A model generated the notes under the pieces. It was not told the origin of the DNA, made no database searches, and saw nothing but the letters and a program-made list of their open reading frames with translations. DNA of 64,000 nt from Ruegeria intermedia (GTDB lineage Bacteria; Pseudomonadota; Alphaproteobacteria; Rhodobacterales; Rhodobacteraceae), in assembly GCF_900129345.1 (NCBI RefSeq), contig NZ_FQVK01000019.1, positions 17,895 to 81,894 of the forward strand. Direction: 5' to 3'. Position 1 is the stretch's first letter. Every line of letters begins with the position of its first letter. A program made the position numbers and the translations under genes. Of the stretch, positions 17,359-26,359 are shown in pieces.

Positions 17359-18870
17359 TCAGGCCGCGTCAGTTTCCGGATCGTCCGGATCGGTCGCGGG
17401 GTCGGCCGGCACATTCGACTGCGCGCTGCCAGTCTTGGTGACGCGGCGCGGGTCGCTGTCGAGCACGAGACCCAGCTCGTCGAGCTTGGCGTTCGTGGCC
17501 GCGATCTCGGCCAGCACCGCGTCGGGGTTGCGGCCCTGCCGGGCGATGGCCTCGGCAAGCGTCTTGGTGCCAGAACGGATGGCGAGCAGGTCGGCCATCG
17601 CGTCCTTCTGCGGATCGACCGCCTCGAACTTCGGCGGCGACCACTCGACCGGCACCTCGGGCGTGGGAATGCGCCCCGCCGCCCATGCGGCCTCGGTGAA
17701 CCAGCGCCAGACCGGCGCACAGAACATCGGGATGAAGAGCTGCCACTGCACCGCGTCGATCATCCGGCGGAACTCCACGAGGCCCGCCCGGATCGAGGAA
17801 TAGTTCACCTGGCTGAGATCCCCGGTCAGCAGCTCGTAGGGCACGCGGAACCCGGCGGCGATGGTGTGCAGGCTGGCCCGCTTGTATTCGCCATAGCCGC
17901 CGGTGGCAGCCGGCTGGTTGAAGCGGATGTCCTTTCCGCCGCGTGCATAGGCGATGAGGCCGGGCTCAAACTGCTCGACCCGATTGCCGTCGGCATCGAC
18001 CACCGCGGGCGCGATGCCCTGCTGCGCCTCCTCGTCGCCGAAGACGATGGCCGTGACGCAGGCTTCGGTCTTCTTGCGCACGATCTCCGCCACCTCGTAG
18101 TCGTCAAGGTCGCGCAGGGCCCGGATCACCGGCGCGCCCCAGGGCACGCCGCGCGCCTGCGTGCGCTGCTTCTCGTAGACATGGGCGATCTCGCTGGCCG
18201 GCACCGCGCGGCTGGTAAGCCCGCCCGTCAGGCTGAGCGTGGCATCGCCTGGATGGGCGCCGAAGAGCCAGTAGGCCCGGCGCCGGCCGAGTGCGTCGAA
18301 CTCGATCCCTTGCACCGCCTGTCCAGACCCGAGCGCGCCGTTGCAGGTGGCGTCGAGGAAGTCGGCCTCGAGCAGTTGCAGCTGCACGGGTGGCATGACG
18401 CCGTCCCCCGGGCGCCGCGGGCGGCGGCGCACCAGCACCTCGCCGGCCTCGACCATCTCGCGGCAGGCGAGCGTCTGCAGCCCGTAGAAGTCGAGCTGGC
18501 CGTCCGCGTCGCAGTCCGCTGTCCAGCGGGTGAACAGGGCGTCGGCCTTCCCGTCCAGCTTGTCGTCTCCGCTCGCGGCGCGCGGCATGATCCCCGCGCC
18601 GACGATGTTGTTGACCAGCACCGACACCGCCTTGGCGGCGTGCGGGTTGTTGCGCACCAGATCCCGCATCCGGTCCCGCAGAAGCGCTCCGGCCCGGCCG
18701 ATCTCGGCATCCGCCGAGGATCCCGGCGCGTGCCAGCCGTCGGTGCGCCGGCCGCGGGCCGCACCCTCGTAGGAGCGGGCGAGCCCCTCGAAGGCCTGCC
18801 GCGCAAGCACGCGCCGCGTGGCCGTGCGCGGGGCGACCGAGGCGATGGCCCTGTCGAGCCAGGAGACCAT
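17359..18870 (-). CDS. Portal protein, lambda gpB-like
   Basis: 503 residues of the lambda-type portal family: LVRNNPHAAKAVSVLVNNIV near 70, GAGIMPRA, GLQTLACREMVEAGEVLVRR at 118-138 and the hallmark YELLTGDLSQVNYSSIRAGL near 335. It forms the dodecameric ring at the head vertex through which DNA is pumped. The last ~30 residues are acidic and low complexity. Its start overlaps the small gpW-like gene by 1 bp. Confidence 0.95.
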   Translation of the reverse strand: MVSWLDRAIASVAPRTATRRVLARQAFEGLARSYEGAARGRRTDGWHAPGSSADAEIGRAGALLRDRMRDLVRNNPHAAKAVSVLVNNIVGAGIMPRAASGDDKLDGKADALFTRWTADCDADGQLDFYGLQTLACREMVEAGEVLVRRRPRRPGDGVMPPVQLQLLEADFLDATCNGALGSGQAVQGIEFDALGRRRAYWLFGAHPGDATLSLTGGLTSRAVPASEIAHVYEKQRTQARGVPWGAPVIRALRDLDDYEVAEIVRKKTEACVTAIVFGDEEAQQGIAPAVVDADGNRVEQFEPGLIAYARGGKDIRFNQPAATGGYGEYKRASLHTIAAGFRVPYELLTGDLSQVNYSSIRAGLVEFRRMIDAVQWQLFIPMFCAPVWRWFTEAAWAAGRIPTPEVPVEWSPPKFEAVDPQKDAMADLLAIRSGTKTLAEAIARQGRNPDAVLAEIAATNAKLDELGLVLDSDPRRVTKTGSAQSNVPADPATDPDDPETDAA

Positions 18871-19073
18871 CAGCGGTCCCCGCGCGAGAAGCCGGCGAAG
18901 CCCGCGATGGGCCGCGCCGTGGCGCCGGCGATCTGTCGTTCGATGGTGCGGATGCGCCCGAGCAGGTCCTCGGCCGAGCCGTAGTCCACGGTCTTGCCGT
19001 CATAGCTCACCCGTGTCGTCCCGCTCGCATAAGCGCGCCGCAGCGCCGCCAGTTCCGCTTCCGTCCAGGTCAT
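18870..19073 (-). CDS. gpW-like head-tail joining protein
   Basis: 67 residues: MTWTEAELAALRRAYASGTT followed by RVSYDGKTVDYGSAEDLLGR and IRTIERQIAG. The size, the helix-turn-'VxYdGkxvxY'-helix pattern and location between terminase and portal match the gpW family that plugs the portal and accepts the tail. The satellite has a clear homologue (61618-61827) with the same motif in a different gene order. Confidence 0.85.
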   Translation of the reverse strand: MTWTEAELAALRRAYASGTTRVSYDGKTVDYGSAEDLLGRIRTIERQIAGATARPIAGFAGFSRGDR

Positions 19074-19156
19074 GCCCTTCGCTCCCGCTCAGTGCGTTCG
19101 TCCCTCGCGACGCTCCACTGGAGCCTCGCGTCCGCTGCGCGGACCGGTCCTCACCA

Positions 19157-21151
19157 TCAAAACCATCCTTCCCGCCGCCCGAGCCAATCGGAGCGGCGCT
19201 TGCCTTGCATGCACTGATCGGGCCGCCCGATCCGACCGGCCGGGCTGTCCATTCCACTCGGCACGCCGAGCTGCGCTTCCAGATCGGCCCATGTCGCCTC
19301 GGGCCAGCGGTCCGCCCCCGCGATCCAGGCCGCGGCACGAGCATAGACCCGGCAGTCCAGCGCCTCGTTACGCTCGCGGATCTTCTGCCATTCGAGCTTC
19401 GCGAAGCCGCGGCGATTGCGCACCGTCACCAGCTGCTCGGCCGTCAGCTGCCGGATCCACTCGGTGTCGGCCCAGCCGGGCAGATGCAACGTGCCCGGCG
19501 GGAACGCAGCACCTTCCTCCAGCTCTTCCGCGGTCGGCCGCGCCAGCCGCAGGAAGCGATAGGTCTCGGCCTTGAAGGTCGAGGTGGCCACGGTCCAGAG
19601 CCGGGCCCCACGGCGCAGGCGCTTCCCGCCGGCGGTCGCGTCCACGAAAGTCGGCCCCGAAACCGGGCTGGCCCGGTTGAAGCCCTCGAGCCCCTTCACG
19701 GGCGCCACCTGCGCGAAACCAACCGAGCGCGACCAGGCGTAAACGGCGGCCGTCTCATAGCCGGTGTCGATGGCCAGCTTTGCCAGGCCCAGTTCCGCGC
19801 CGCCGGCATGTCGCCAGTTGCGGCCCAGCAGATCGGTCAGCGCCTCCCAAGCCTCGGGCTGGGCCGGCCCGCCCTCGATCACGACATGATCGACGAGCCA
19901 GCTTTCCAGCCCACGACCCCAGGCCCAGACATCGACCTCGATCCGATCCTTCTGCACGTCGGCGCCGGCGGTCAGGAACAACCCACCAGCGGGAACTGTG
20001 CCCGCCGGCCAGTCCTCGCGCCGTTCGGCGATCCGCTGCCAGTCCGGCGCGTCGCCGGTCTCGATCCAGGTCTCGCCGAGCACGGTGTTGCGGAACACGC
20101 GCTCGGCCTCGTCGGACCCCGTCGCCGCCTCCTTGTCGCGCGCGATGTCGGCCCAGCTCTTCCACCCCGGCGGCGAATAGAGCGCCGAGAGATGAAACCC
20201 CACCGTCCGCGCATCACGAGCCTCGGCAGTCGCGCGCCATTCGCCTGCCGCCAGCATCGCCGGCTTGTGGTGTTCCTCGATCGCGGTCTCGCAGGCATCG
20301 CAATGATAGGCCGCCGTCTCCGGTTTGCCCTTCTGCCAGCGCAGCCGCTCGAACCGCAGCCACTGCATCGCGCCGCAATGCGGGCACGGCACGAAGAAGC
20401 GGCGCTGGTCGCTCGCCTCGTACTCCCGCTCGATCCGGCTGACGCCGCGGATCGTCGGCGTCGAGACCAGGAACACCTTCCGGCGGTGCGCGAAGGTCAG
20501 CGAGCGCGCCTCGGCGAGCCCGACCGGGTCGCCTTCCTCGTCGGCCGAGGCCGGATAGGCGTCGACCTCGTCGAGGAAGACGTAGCGCGCCGGCATCGAG
20601 CGCAGGCCCACGGCCGAGTTCGCGCCGGTCATCACCAGCACGCCGCCGGGGAAATCCTTCGACAGCTGCGTGTTGCCGCTGTCGCGCGCCCGCGCCGGGC
20701 GGACACGCTCCTTCAGCGCCGGGCTCTCCTCGATCAGCGGGTCGATCCGCTGGCGCGAGTTGCGCTTGGCCAGTTCCACCGTCGGCTGGACCGCGAGCAT
20801 CGGCCCGGGCGCATGGTGAATCACGAAGCCGATCCAGTTGTTGCCGGCCTCCGTCGCGCCGACCTGCGCGGCCTTCATGAACACGACCCGCTGCGCAGGA
20901 TGGCCGGGCGAGAGCGCATCCATGATCGCCCGCATGTAGGGCGTGCGCTCGGTGCGATAGCGGCCGGGCTCGGCGCTCGCGCGCGAACTCAGCCAGCGGT
21001 GCCTGTCCGACCATTCCGAGACGGTCAGCCAGGGATCGGGCGTGAGCCCGTGGCCCCAGGCCCGGAGCAGCGCCTCCGCCCCGTCAAAGGTCGCGATATC
21101 CTCAGAGGGCGATCCGGGGCTGGGCGAGTTCCTCGAGATGGGCGCGGACAT
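19157..21151 (-). CDS. Terminase large subunit, GpA-like
   Basis: 664 residues of the lambda gpA family. The ATPase region shows the Walker-A-like MKAAQVGATEAGNNW (about 88-102), TGANSAVGLRSMPARYVFLD and the Walker B LDEVDAYPASADEEGDP near 190. A CxxC pair (CPHCG) and the nuclease domain (LAIDTGYETAAVYAW near 455) follow. It cuts concatemeric DNA and powers packaging. The chosen ATG overlaps the small subunit by 50 bp. This family normally produces cos ends. Homologous to the satellite terminase at 53066-54877. Confidence 0.95.
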   Translation of the reverse strand: MSAPISRNSPSPGSPSEDIATFDGAEALLRAWGHGLTPDPWLTVSEWSDRHRWLSSRASAEPGRYRTERTPYMRAIMDALSPGHPAQRVVFMKAAQVGATEAGNNWIGFVIHHAPGPMLAVQPTVELAKRNSRQRIDPLIEESPALKERVRPARARDSGNTQLSKDFPGGVLVMTGANSAVGLRSMPARYVFLDEVDAYPASADEEGDPVGLAEARSLTFAHRRKVFLVSTPTIRGVSRIEREYEASDQRRFFVPCPHCGAMQWLRFERLRWQKGKPETAAYHCDACETAIEEHHKPAMLAAGEWRATAEARDARTVGFHLSALYSPPGWKSWADIARDKEAATGSDEAERVFRNTVLGETWIETGDAPDWQRIAERREDWPAGTVPAGGLFLTAGADVQKDRIEVDVWAWGRGLESWLVDHVVIEGGPAQPEAWEALTDLLGRNWRHAGGAELGLAKLAIDTGYETAAVYAWSRSVGFAQVAPVKGLEGFNRASPVSGPTFVDATAGGKRLRRGARLWTVATSTFKAETYRFLRLARPTAEELEEGAAFPPGTLHLPGWADTEWIRQLTAEQLVTVRNRRGFAKLEWQKIRERNEALDCRVYARAAAWIAGADRWPEATWADLEAQLGVPSGMDSPAGRIGRPDQCMQGKRRSDWLGRREGWF

Positions 21152-21659
21152 GGGCCTCCAGAACCTTCTGCATGGCCGCCGTCTCCGTTCCCAACTCCGC
21201 CGCCATCAGCGCAGCCACCCGCGCCGGCCAGTTGACCCACGCATCGCGTTCCTCGCGCGCGAGCCGGAAGACCAGCGCCGTGGCGCGGTCGCGGTCGACG
21301 AGCTCGCCCTTCAGCTTCGCGAGCCGGATGCGCCGCTCCTGCGCCTTCAGCACCTCATGCGCCGTCTTCGCCTGCAGGAAGGTCGTGCCACCGCCGGTGA
21401 CCGGCGCGGCCATGCCCTGTTCCCGCAGCGTGTCGCCAACCGCCGAGACCGCCGCCTCGGGCACGGGTTTCATCTTGGGCGCCGGCGCCTTCCTGGTCTT
21501 CGACGGGTCGGTTGCGTCCGCCCGCCGCTTGTCGGAGGCCGCGGCGTCGATGCTGCCGTCCTCGTGCAGGACGAGCCGGCCGGCGGCCTTCGCCTTCTGG
21601 ATCGCGCCCCGCGACAGCCCGACATGGGCGGCATACTGGCGCTCGCTCATGCCCTGCAT
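21102..21659 (-). CDS. Terminase small subunit (Nu1-like HTH)
   Basis: 185 residues. The N-terminal ~45 form a winged-HTH-like domain (MQGMSERQYAAHVGLSRGAI, then QKAKAAGRLVLHEDGSIDAA), as in lambda Nu1. The middle is basic, and a helical C-terminus (RLAKLKGELVDRDRATALVF ... AQPRIAL) contacts the large subunit. It recognises the packaging site on phage DNA. First gene of the leftward packaging operon; divergent from a plus-strand gene at 21770. Confidence 0.85.
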   Translation of the reverse strand: MQGMSERQYAAHVGLSRGAIQKAKAAGRLVLHEDGSIDAAASDKRRADATDPSKTRKAPAPKMKPVPEAAVSAVGDTLREQGMAAPVTGGGTTFLQAKTAHEVLKAQERRIRLAKLKGELVDRDRATALVFRLAREERDAWVNWPARVAALMAAELGTETAAMQKVLEAHVRAHLEELAQPRIAL

Positions 21660-21769
21660 CGCCAGCCCCGATTATCATTCAAAGTCAGTCGCTTATCGAG
21701 TTGATAAGCTGGACGCGTGGAGCGAACGTCCGATCACAAGGACGATGTAACTCACCCGGAGCCACCACG
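21660..21769. promoter_or_regulatory. Divergent intergenic region with a 7-bp inverted repeat
   Basis: The 110 bp between the terminase operon (minus) and the small plus-strand gene is AT-richer than its surroundings. It contains GCTTATC-gagtt-GATAAGC at 21691-21709. It could hold back-to-back promoters, a regulator site, or part of the packaging site recognised by the small terminase. No clear -35/-10 pair was identified. Confidence 0.4.
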
Positions 21770-22042
21770 ATGACCACCCGCCTGAACCCGATCACCACCC
21801 CGCGCTTTGAGGCCCGCGCCGAGAAGGCGCGCCGGAACAAGGAAGCGGCACTCGCCGCCTTCATCGGCAAGAAGGCCGAGATCGACGAGATGCTCGCCCG
21901 CCTGCAGGCGCTCAGCGACAATCATTTCAACTGCCACCCTGACGAGGTGGGCTGGGCCATGGTCGGCACCCTCGAACACTACGCCAGCCTCCTCAAGCGC
22001 ATCACCGACAGCGCCTTCGGCGAGGGCGAACACGCCCGCTGA
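21770..22042 (+). CDS. Small conserved phage protein, 90 aa
   Basis: MTTRLNPITTPRFEARAEKA... is a short helical protein (RRNKEAALAAFIGKKAEIDE and a FNCHPDEVGWAMVGTLEHYA segment). I recognise the type from alphaproteobacterial prophages but not a function. It is encoded opposite to the structural genes, with another plus-strand gene 95 bp downstream. Confidence 0.7.
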   Translation: MTTRLNPITTPRFEARAEKARRNKEAALAAFIGKKAEIDEMLARLQALSDNHFNCHPDEVGWAMVGTLEHYASLLKRITDSAFGEGEHAR

Positions 22043-22137
22043 TCTCCGGCCCAGCCGGAACTCCTGCCGCGCGCCCTGCGCGGCTCGGGGTCGTAGAAGG
22101 CGCCGCATGACGCGGGCCCGAATACGGAGACGACCCC

Positions 22138-22656
22138 ATGACACAGATCCAGCTTTCCGACGCCCAAGCCGTCATCCTGTCCACTGCCTGCGCGCGCGAG
22201 GACGGAGCGGTGTTTCCCGTCACCGCCAGCCTCAAGGGCGGCGCGGTCGGCAACGTCTGCAAGAGCCTCCTCAAGCAGGGCCTGATCGAGGAAATCGCCG
22301 CCACGGACCTCAACACGGTCTGGCGGCACGACGAGGAGCGCGGCCCGATCACGCTGCGCGCCACCCCGCTCGCCTACAGCACCCTCGGGATCACGGACGA
22401 GCAGGATGAGACGCCGCCGGTGGAAACGCCGACCGCCCCGATCCAGCGCCGGAAGGGCACCAAGCAGGAAACCCTGATCGAGATGCTCCGCGCCGAGGGC
22501 GGCGCGACCATCGATGAGATCGCCACGGCCCTCGACTGGAGGCCGCACACCATTCGCGGGGCCATGTCCGGCGCGCTCAAGAAGAAGCTCGGCCTGACCA
22601 TCACCTCGGAGAAGGTCGAGGGGCGGGGAAGGGCCTACATGATCGCCGACGACTGA
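22138..22656 (+). CDS. DUF3489 domain protein with winged-helix C-terminus
   Basis: 172 residues. The first ~85 hold SDAQAVILSTACAREDGAVF and a duplicated helical pattern. The C-terminal part (KGTKQETLIEMLRAEGGATI, DEIATALDWRPHTIRGAMSG, then LKKKLGLTITSEKVEGRG) is the DUF3489 winged-helix module. It is probably a small DNA-binding regulator. It forms a two-gene plus-strand unit with the 90-residue protein, in a part of the prophage otherwise read leftward. Confidence 0.82.
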   Translation: MTQIQLSDAQAVILSTACAREDGAVFPVTASLKGGAVGNVCKSLLKQGLIEEIAATDLNTVWRHDEERGPITLRATPLAYSTLGITDEQDETPPVETPTAPIQRRKGTKQETLIEMLRAEGGATIDEIATALDWRPHTIRGAMSGALKKKLGLTITSEKVEGRGRAYMIADD

Positions 22657-22710
22657 CGCCGCACACCAGCACGGACCCGATGTCGCCGTCCCACATGGGG
22701 CGGCGGCATG

Positions 22711-22935
22711 TCATCGTGCCCCGCGCACCCGGATCGCCTCGAAAAGCCGCCGCAGGGCGAAGGAGCGTGCGATCGACACGATGGTGAAGATGCCGCCCAT
22801 CTTCAGGTTCTGCGCCAGCGTCGTGTGCAGCCCGAAGACCGGGAATATCAGTATCTGCGTCATGACGGCGACGCTGTAGCCCACAGCGACGTTGGCGATG
22901 GCCTCGACCAGCGACATGAAGCGGGATTGCTTCAT
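22711..22935 (-). CDS. DUF7220-like two-span membrane protein
   Basis: 74 residues, MKQSRFMSLVEAIANVAVGY..., with two hydrophobic stretches (about 10-30 and 42-58) and a basic C-terminal helix (RSFALRRLFEAIRVRG). This matches small membrane proteins often found in phages near terminase/methylase genes (DUF7220). No function known. It starts 9 bp after the stop of the cytosine methylase. Confidence 0.7.
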   Translation of the reverse strand: MKQSRFMSLVEAIANVAVGYSVAVMTQILIFPVFGLHTTLAQNLKMGGIFTIVSIARSFALRRLFEAIRVRGAR

Positions 22936-22944
22936 CTCGCCACC

Positions 22945-23937
22945 TCATCCATCGGCCAGCAATTCAGCTGCCAGAGTTCGCAGCGCATGCGCCGCGACCA
23001 GCGGGACCACTCCGTTGCCACATAGCCGAAGCCGGTCCACCCGGTGGGCCAGCCCATCAGCGCCTCGACGAATAGCGGGTTCAAGGTCCGGGGCGTGTCG
23101 CAGGAACGCCCGCCAGCCATCGGCGTCGCGAGGACCTGGCGGCCAAGCAGGCCGTTCACCGGCGTGTTCGCAAGGCTCGTCGCCCCGTCCTTGTGATCCC
23201 GCGCTGTTGGCGTCATCCACATCCGGCTCACCCCGGTCAGATCGGCCGCCTTGCGCTTGCCCGCACTCGGCTTGTGGCCATCGCCCGCCAGCGGCGTCGG
23301 CCAGAGGCGCAGCATCTCGGTCCGGTTCCCGCCGCTCGACCGCGTCCCGGAGCAGGCGCGCGGGGTCGGCCAGTTCGCAGCCTTCTCGGTGGGCGAGGAT
23401 GAACAGCCGCTCACGCTTGTGGGGCGCACCGACTTCCGCCGCCGTGAAGAGGCCCGCCGCAAGGCGGTAGCCCATGTTGACCAGTCCTCCGGCGACTTCG
23501 GGAAAGCCGAGGCGGAGATGATGGGCGACATTCTCGAGGAACACGAAGGGCGGCTCGACCTCGCCGACGATGCGGGCGACATGCGGCCAGAGGTGGCGCG
23601 GGTCGTCCGCCCCACGCCGCTTGCCTGCAACGGAAAACGGCTGGCACGGATAGCCCGCTGTGACGATGTCCACCGCGCCGCGCCACGGGCGGCCGTCAAA
23701 GGTGGCAACGTCGTCCCAGACAGGCGCCGGATCCAGGGCCGTGTCTTCCATCCGCGCCACGAGGATGGCCGCGGCGTAGGCGTCCCGCTCGACGTGACCC
23801 ACAGTGCGATATCCGGGGCATGCGAGGTGCAGCCCGAGGTCGAGCCCGCCGGCGCCGGAGCAGAGCGAGAGGCCGAACAGGCACGCGTCGCCGGCTCCGG
23901 CAGGCAGGCCGGAGGAAGGTAGAGCCACGCCATCCAC
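22945..23937 (-). CDS. C5-cytosine DNA methyltransferase
   Basis: 330 residues with motif I LSLCSGAGGLDLGL (about 24-37), motif IV AGYPCQPFSVAGKRRG with catalytic Cys98, motif VI FVFLENV (Glu135), and the C-terminal GNGVVPLVAAHAL. The recognition domain between about 190 and 280 is short. It methylates cytosine in phage (and host) DNA, most likely to protect it from restriction. No partner endonuclease is adjacent. It starts 4 bp after a second methylase, so the two probably form one anti-restriction unit. Confidence 0.92.
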   Translation of the reverse strand: MDGVALPSSGLPAGAGDACLFGLSLCSGAGGLDLGLHLACPGYRTVGHVERDAYAAAILVARMEDTALDPAPVWDDVATFDGRPWRGAVDIVTAGYPCQPFSVAGKRRGADDPRHLWPHVARIVGEVEPPFVFLENVAHHLRLGFPEVAGGLVNMGYRLAAGLFTAAEVGAPHKRERLFILAHREGCELADPARLLRDAVERREPDRDAAPLADAAGGRWPQAECGQAQGGRSDRGEPDVDDANSAGSQGRGDEPCEHAGERPAWPPGPRDADGWRAFLRHAPDLEPAIRRGADGLAHRVDRLRLCGNGVVPLVAAHALRTLAAELLADG

Positions 23938-23941
23938 GACA

Positions 23942-25276
23942 TCAGGCCGCGTGGGCCCCCTCGGCCGCCGCCGGGGGCTCGCCCAGCCGCTCGGCCTTCA
24001 CTTTGGCGAAGGTCCGGCCGTCGCCGTCGAGTATCGCCTCCTTGCCGGTCTCCGCCTGCCAGCGTTCGACGGCGACATCGACATAGGCGGGGCTGATTTC
24101 CATCGCAAAGACGCGGCGGCCGTTTGCCTCGCCCGCCATGATCTGCGAGCCCGAGCCCGAGAACGGCTCGTAGCAGAGTCCGCCGCGCGCGACGTGCTGG
24201 CGCATCGGGATGCCGAAGGCGTCCAGCGGTTTCGGCGTCGGATGGTCGGGCCGCTCGTCCTTGGCGAAGCTCGGCATCTCCCAGGTCGAGGGCAGCGTTT
24301 CCTCGGCCACCTTTGGCGGGCGGTGCGGCCGGCGCCAGCCCATGAAGCAGGGCTCGTGCTTCCACAGGTAGTGCGAGCGGGTCAGAACACCTCGGTCCTT
24401 CACCCAGATGATCTGCTGGTGCACGAAGGCGCCCGCCCTTTCCCAGCACTCTTCCAGCATCGCCTGGCGGCGCGAGGCGTGCCAGCAATACCAGGCGGCA
24501 TCCTCGGTGATCGCCTCGGCCACGGCAGCGGCGATGAAGCCGTCATAGAGCTCGGCCCCCTGAGAACTGTCGTCCCAGGTGGTGCCGTAGGACGCGGACC
24601 AATCCTTGTTGCGGGTCGGATGGTTCGAGCCGTCGTAGTCGACGAGATACGGCGGATCGGTGGCGAAGAGGATCGCGCGCTCACCGTTCATCAGGCGGCG
24701 GACATCCTTGTGGTTGGTGGCGTCGCCGCAGAGCAGCCGGTGATCCCCAAGAAGCCACAGATCGCCCGTGCGCGACGCTGGATTGCGCGGCGGCTCGGGG
24801 ATGGTCACCGGCGGCACGGAGCCCCCGGCGCCGCCCTCTTCTTCACCGCCCTCGTCCGCGTCGAAGGCCAGCAGCTTGTCGAGTTCGCCATCGGAGAAGC
24901 CGACCAGCGACAGGTCGTAGTCGTCGGCGAGCAGATCCTTCAACTCGGCCGACAGCAGCGCGTCGTCCCACGGCGCCTCGGTCAGCTTGTTGTCCGCGAT
25001 CCGGTACGCCCGCCGCTGCGCCTCGCTCAGGTGCCCGAGCACGATCACCGGTGCCTCGGTCAGTCCGAGCTGCGTTGCCGCCAGCACGCGCCCATGGCCT
25101 GCGATCAGTTCGCCGTCCTCGCCGACGAGGCAGGGCACGGTCCAGCCGAACTCGGCCATGCTGGCGGCGATCTTCGCGACCTGGTCGGCCCCGTGCACCT
25201 TCGCGTTCTTCGCGTAGGGCTGGAGCTTGGCCAGCGGCCAGGTTTCGATCCGCTCGGGGGCGAAGCTCAACGTCAT
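23942..25276 (-). CDS. ParB-domain / DNA adenine (N4/N6) methyltransferase fusion
   Basis: 444 residues from ATG 25276. The N-terminal ~110 are a ParB/Srx-like domain (LAKLQPYAKNAKVHG..., ELIAGHGRVLAATQLG), which is common in phage methylases. The C-terminal part has the catalytic ATDPPYLVDYDG (DPPY) and the AdoMet motif YEPFSGSGSQIMAGE, in the beta-class order. The residues after DPPY and the length fit the 'DNA modification methylase' group. It is expected to modify N6-adenine or N4-cytosine for protection and perhaps regulation. The ATG chosen is the first that gives the ParB domain without an artefactual extension. Confidence 0.9.
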   Translation of the reverse strand: MTLSFAPERIETWPLAKLQPYAKNAKVHGADQVAKIAASMAEFGWTVPCLVGEDGELIAGHGRVLAATQLGLTEAPVIVLGHLSEAQRRAYRIADNKLTEAPWDDALLSAELKDLLADDYDLSLVGFSDGELDKLLAFDADEGGEEEGGAGGSVPPVTIPEPPRNPASRTGDLWLLGDHRLLCGDATNHKDVRRLMNGERAILFATDPPYLVDYDGSNHPTRNKDWSASYGTTWDDSSQGAELYDGFIAAAVAEAITEDAAWYCWHASRRQAMLEECWERAGAFVHQQIIWVKDRGVLTRSHYLWKHEPCFMGWRRPHRPPKVAEETLPSTWEMPSFAKDERPDHPTPKPLDAFGIPMRQHVARGGLCYEPFSGSGSQIMAGEANGRRVFAMEISPAYVDVAVERWQAETGKEAILDGDGRTFAKVKAERLGEPPAAAEGAHAA

Positions 25277-25737
25277 GGGCGTGCGGTTTCCGGTGTTCAG
25301 ATGGATGCTGGCCGGACTCCGGACACTGGATGCCGCGCTGGACTCCACGCAGGGTCCACCGGCATCCGGGGTATCCGGCTCGAGGGCCAGCGTTCATTGG
25401 GGTTTGCGCGGGTGGCGGGTGGCTCCGGCTTCCGGGTGGCTTCTCAAAAATCCGGCCCTGACGCTGGCGAAATGCCGAGCCAAGCCCGCCAGCATACGCA
25501 GGTCGCGGAGAAGGAACCGCGAACTCGGCCGGGGAGCTTGCAAGCGGCGGACAGCGACCCTCAAGGAAAGGATCAGCGCCTTTCCTTTTGTAACGGCCCT
25601 CGCCAACGAAAGGATGGTTTCGTTCGGGGCTGCGCCGCGCGCGCCTCTCCCGAGCTTATCCCGAACCTAGCCCCTGAACCGGTTTTCTGTCCCGTCGAAA
25701 ACTGTCCGCCGCACACCTTCCCCTCTGGCGCGCAGGG
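25277..25737. other. Non-coding stretch with two perfect hairpins
   Basis: No convincing gene is seen in these 461 bp. Two perfect inverted repeats occur: AAGGAAAGG/CCTTTCCTT at 25563-25587 (7-nt loop) and AACGAAA/TTTCGTT at 25605-25624 (6-nt loop). A 70-residue frame at 25394-25606 would need a TTG start without a ribosome site. The region might encode a leader or small RNA ahead of the methylase genes. Confidence 0.4.
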
Positions 25738-26166
25738 TTACGCGCCACCGGCCAGCTCGATCACCTTCCGCTTCGACAGGTTACGGTTGAACCGCCGCCG
25801 GTTGAGCCTCAGCGAGATGACGCAGAGCCCGTAGAGCCAGTGCTGGTGCGCGGCCGAGCGCTGGAGACCGACCGTCCAGCAGATGGTCTTCCACCGCTCG
25901 CCATGGGCGCGCATCCAGACGATCTTGCCGTCGACGGGGTCGAGGCACGCGGTCCAGGTCAGCGTCTCCTCCATCCGGCTGATTGCCTGCGGCGAGGGCA
26001 GCACCCGCATGGGCTTGGGCTCCTGGCCCACCTTGTCGGCGAAGCTGTGGATGATCTCGGGCCACGTGCTGAAATAGCCCTGCCGTCGCGGCTCGGGCAG
26101 CCGCTTGAGCACGAAGGCCGCTTCCGCGAGACGGGCCTCGACGAGGGACGGGGTCCACTTATCCAT
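25738..26166 (-). CDS. DUF6362 family protein
   Basis: 142 residues, MDKWTPSLVEARLAEAAFVL..., with PQAISRMEETLTWTACLDPV, a WMRAHGERWKTICWTVGLQR helix-turn-helix-like segment, and a basic end (RLNRRRFNRNLSKRKVIEL). This is the DUF6362 pattern seen in Rhodobacterales prophages, and it probably binds DNA. Start overlaps the small upstream gene by 8 bp, so it is part of the leftward early operon. Confidence 0.8.
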   Translation of the reverse strand: MDKWTPSLVEARLAEAAFVLKRLPEPRRQGYFSTWPEIIHSFADKVGQEPKPMRVLPSPQAISRMEETLTWTACLDPVDGKIVWMRAHGERWKTICWTVGLQRSAAHQHWLYGLCVISLRLNRRRFNRNLSKRKVIELAGGA

Positions 26167-26359
26167 GGCGCCCTCCTTCCTCGGAGGGGCGTGGGCCATA
26201 GAGCTTTTCGCCGAGCTGGCGGACGAGTTCGCGTTCCGGCCAGGTCAGCCGCGTGTCCTCGAGCGAGACGGCAAGCAGACCCTGCTCGCGCCAGCCGTCG
26301 CGCTTCACCTGGTCCGGATCCCGGCGCTGGCCGCCGTAGCCCTTGGGATGCCACCTCAT
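26159..26359 (-). CDS. Small basic protein, 66 aa
   Basis: MRWHPKGYGGQRRDPDQVKR... is a short, very basic protein with a WREQGLLAVSLEDTRLTWPE helical segment. It overlaps the resolvase gene (4 bp) and the DUF6362 gene (8 bp), which supports translation in the operon. Function not recognised; nucleic-acid binding is possible from charge alone. Confidence 0.65.
   Translation of the reverse strand: MRWHPKGYGGQRRDPDQVKRDGWREQGLLAVSLEDTRLTWPERELVRQLGEKLYGPRPSEEGGRHG

Noticed and set aside
25394..25606. 70-residue minus-strand gene in the gap before the ParB-methylase
   Set aside because: Needs a TTG start, has no ribosome site, and lies over two perfect hairpins; product has no recognisable character.
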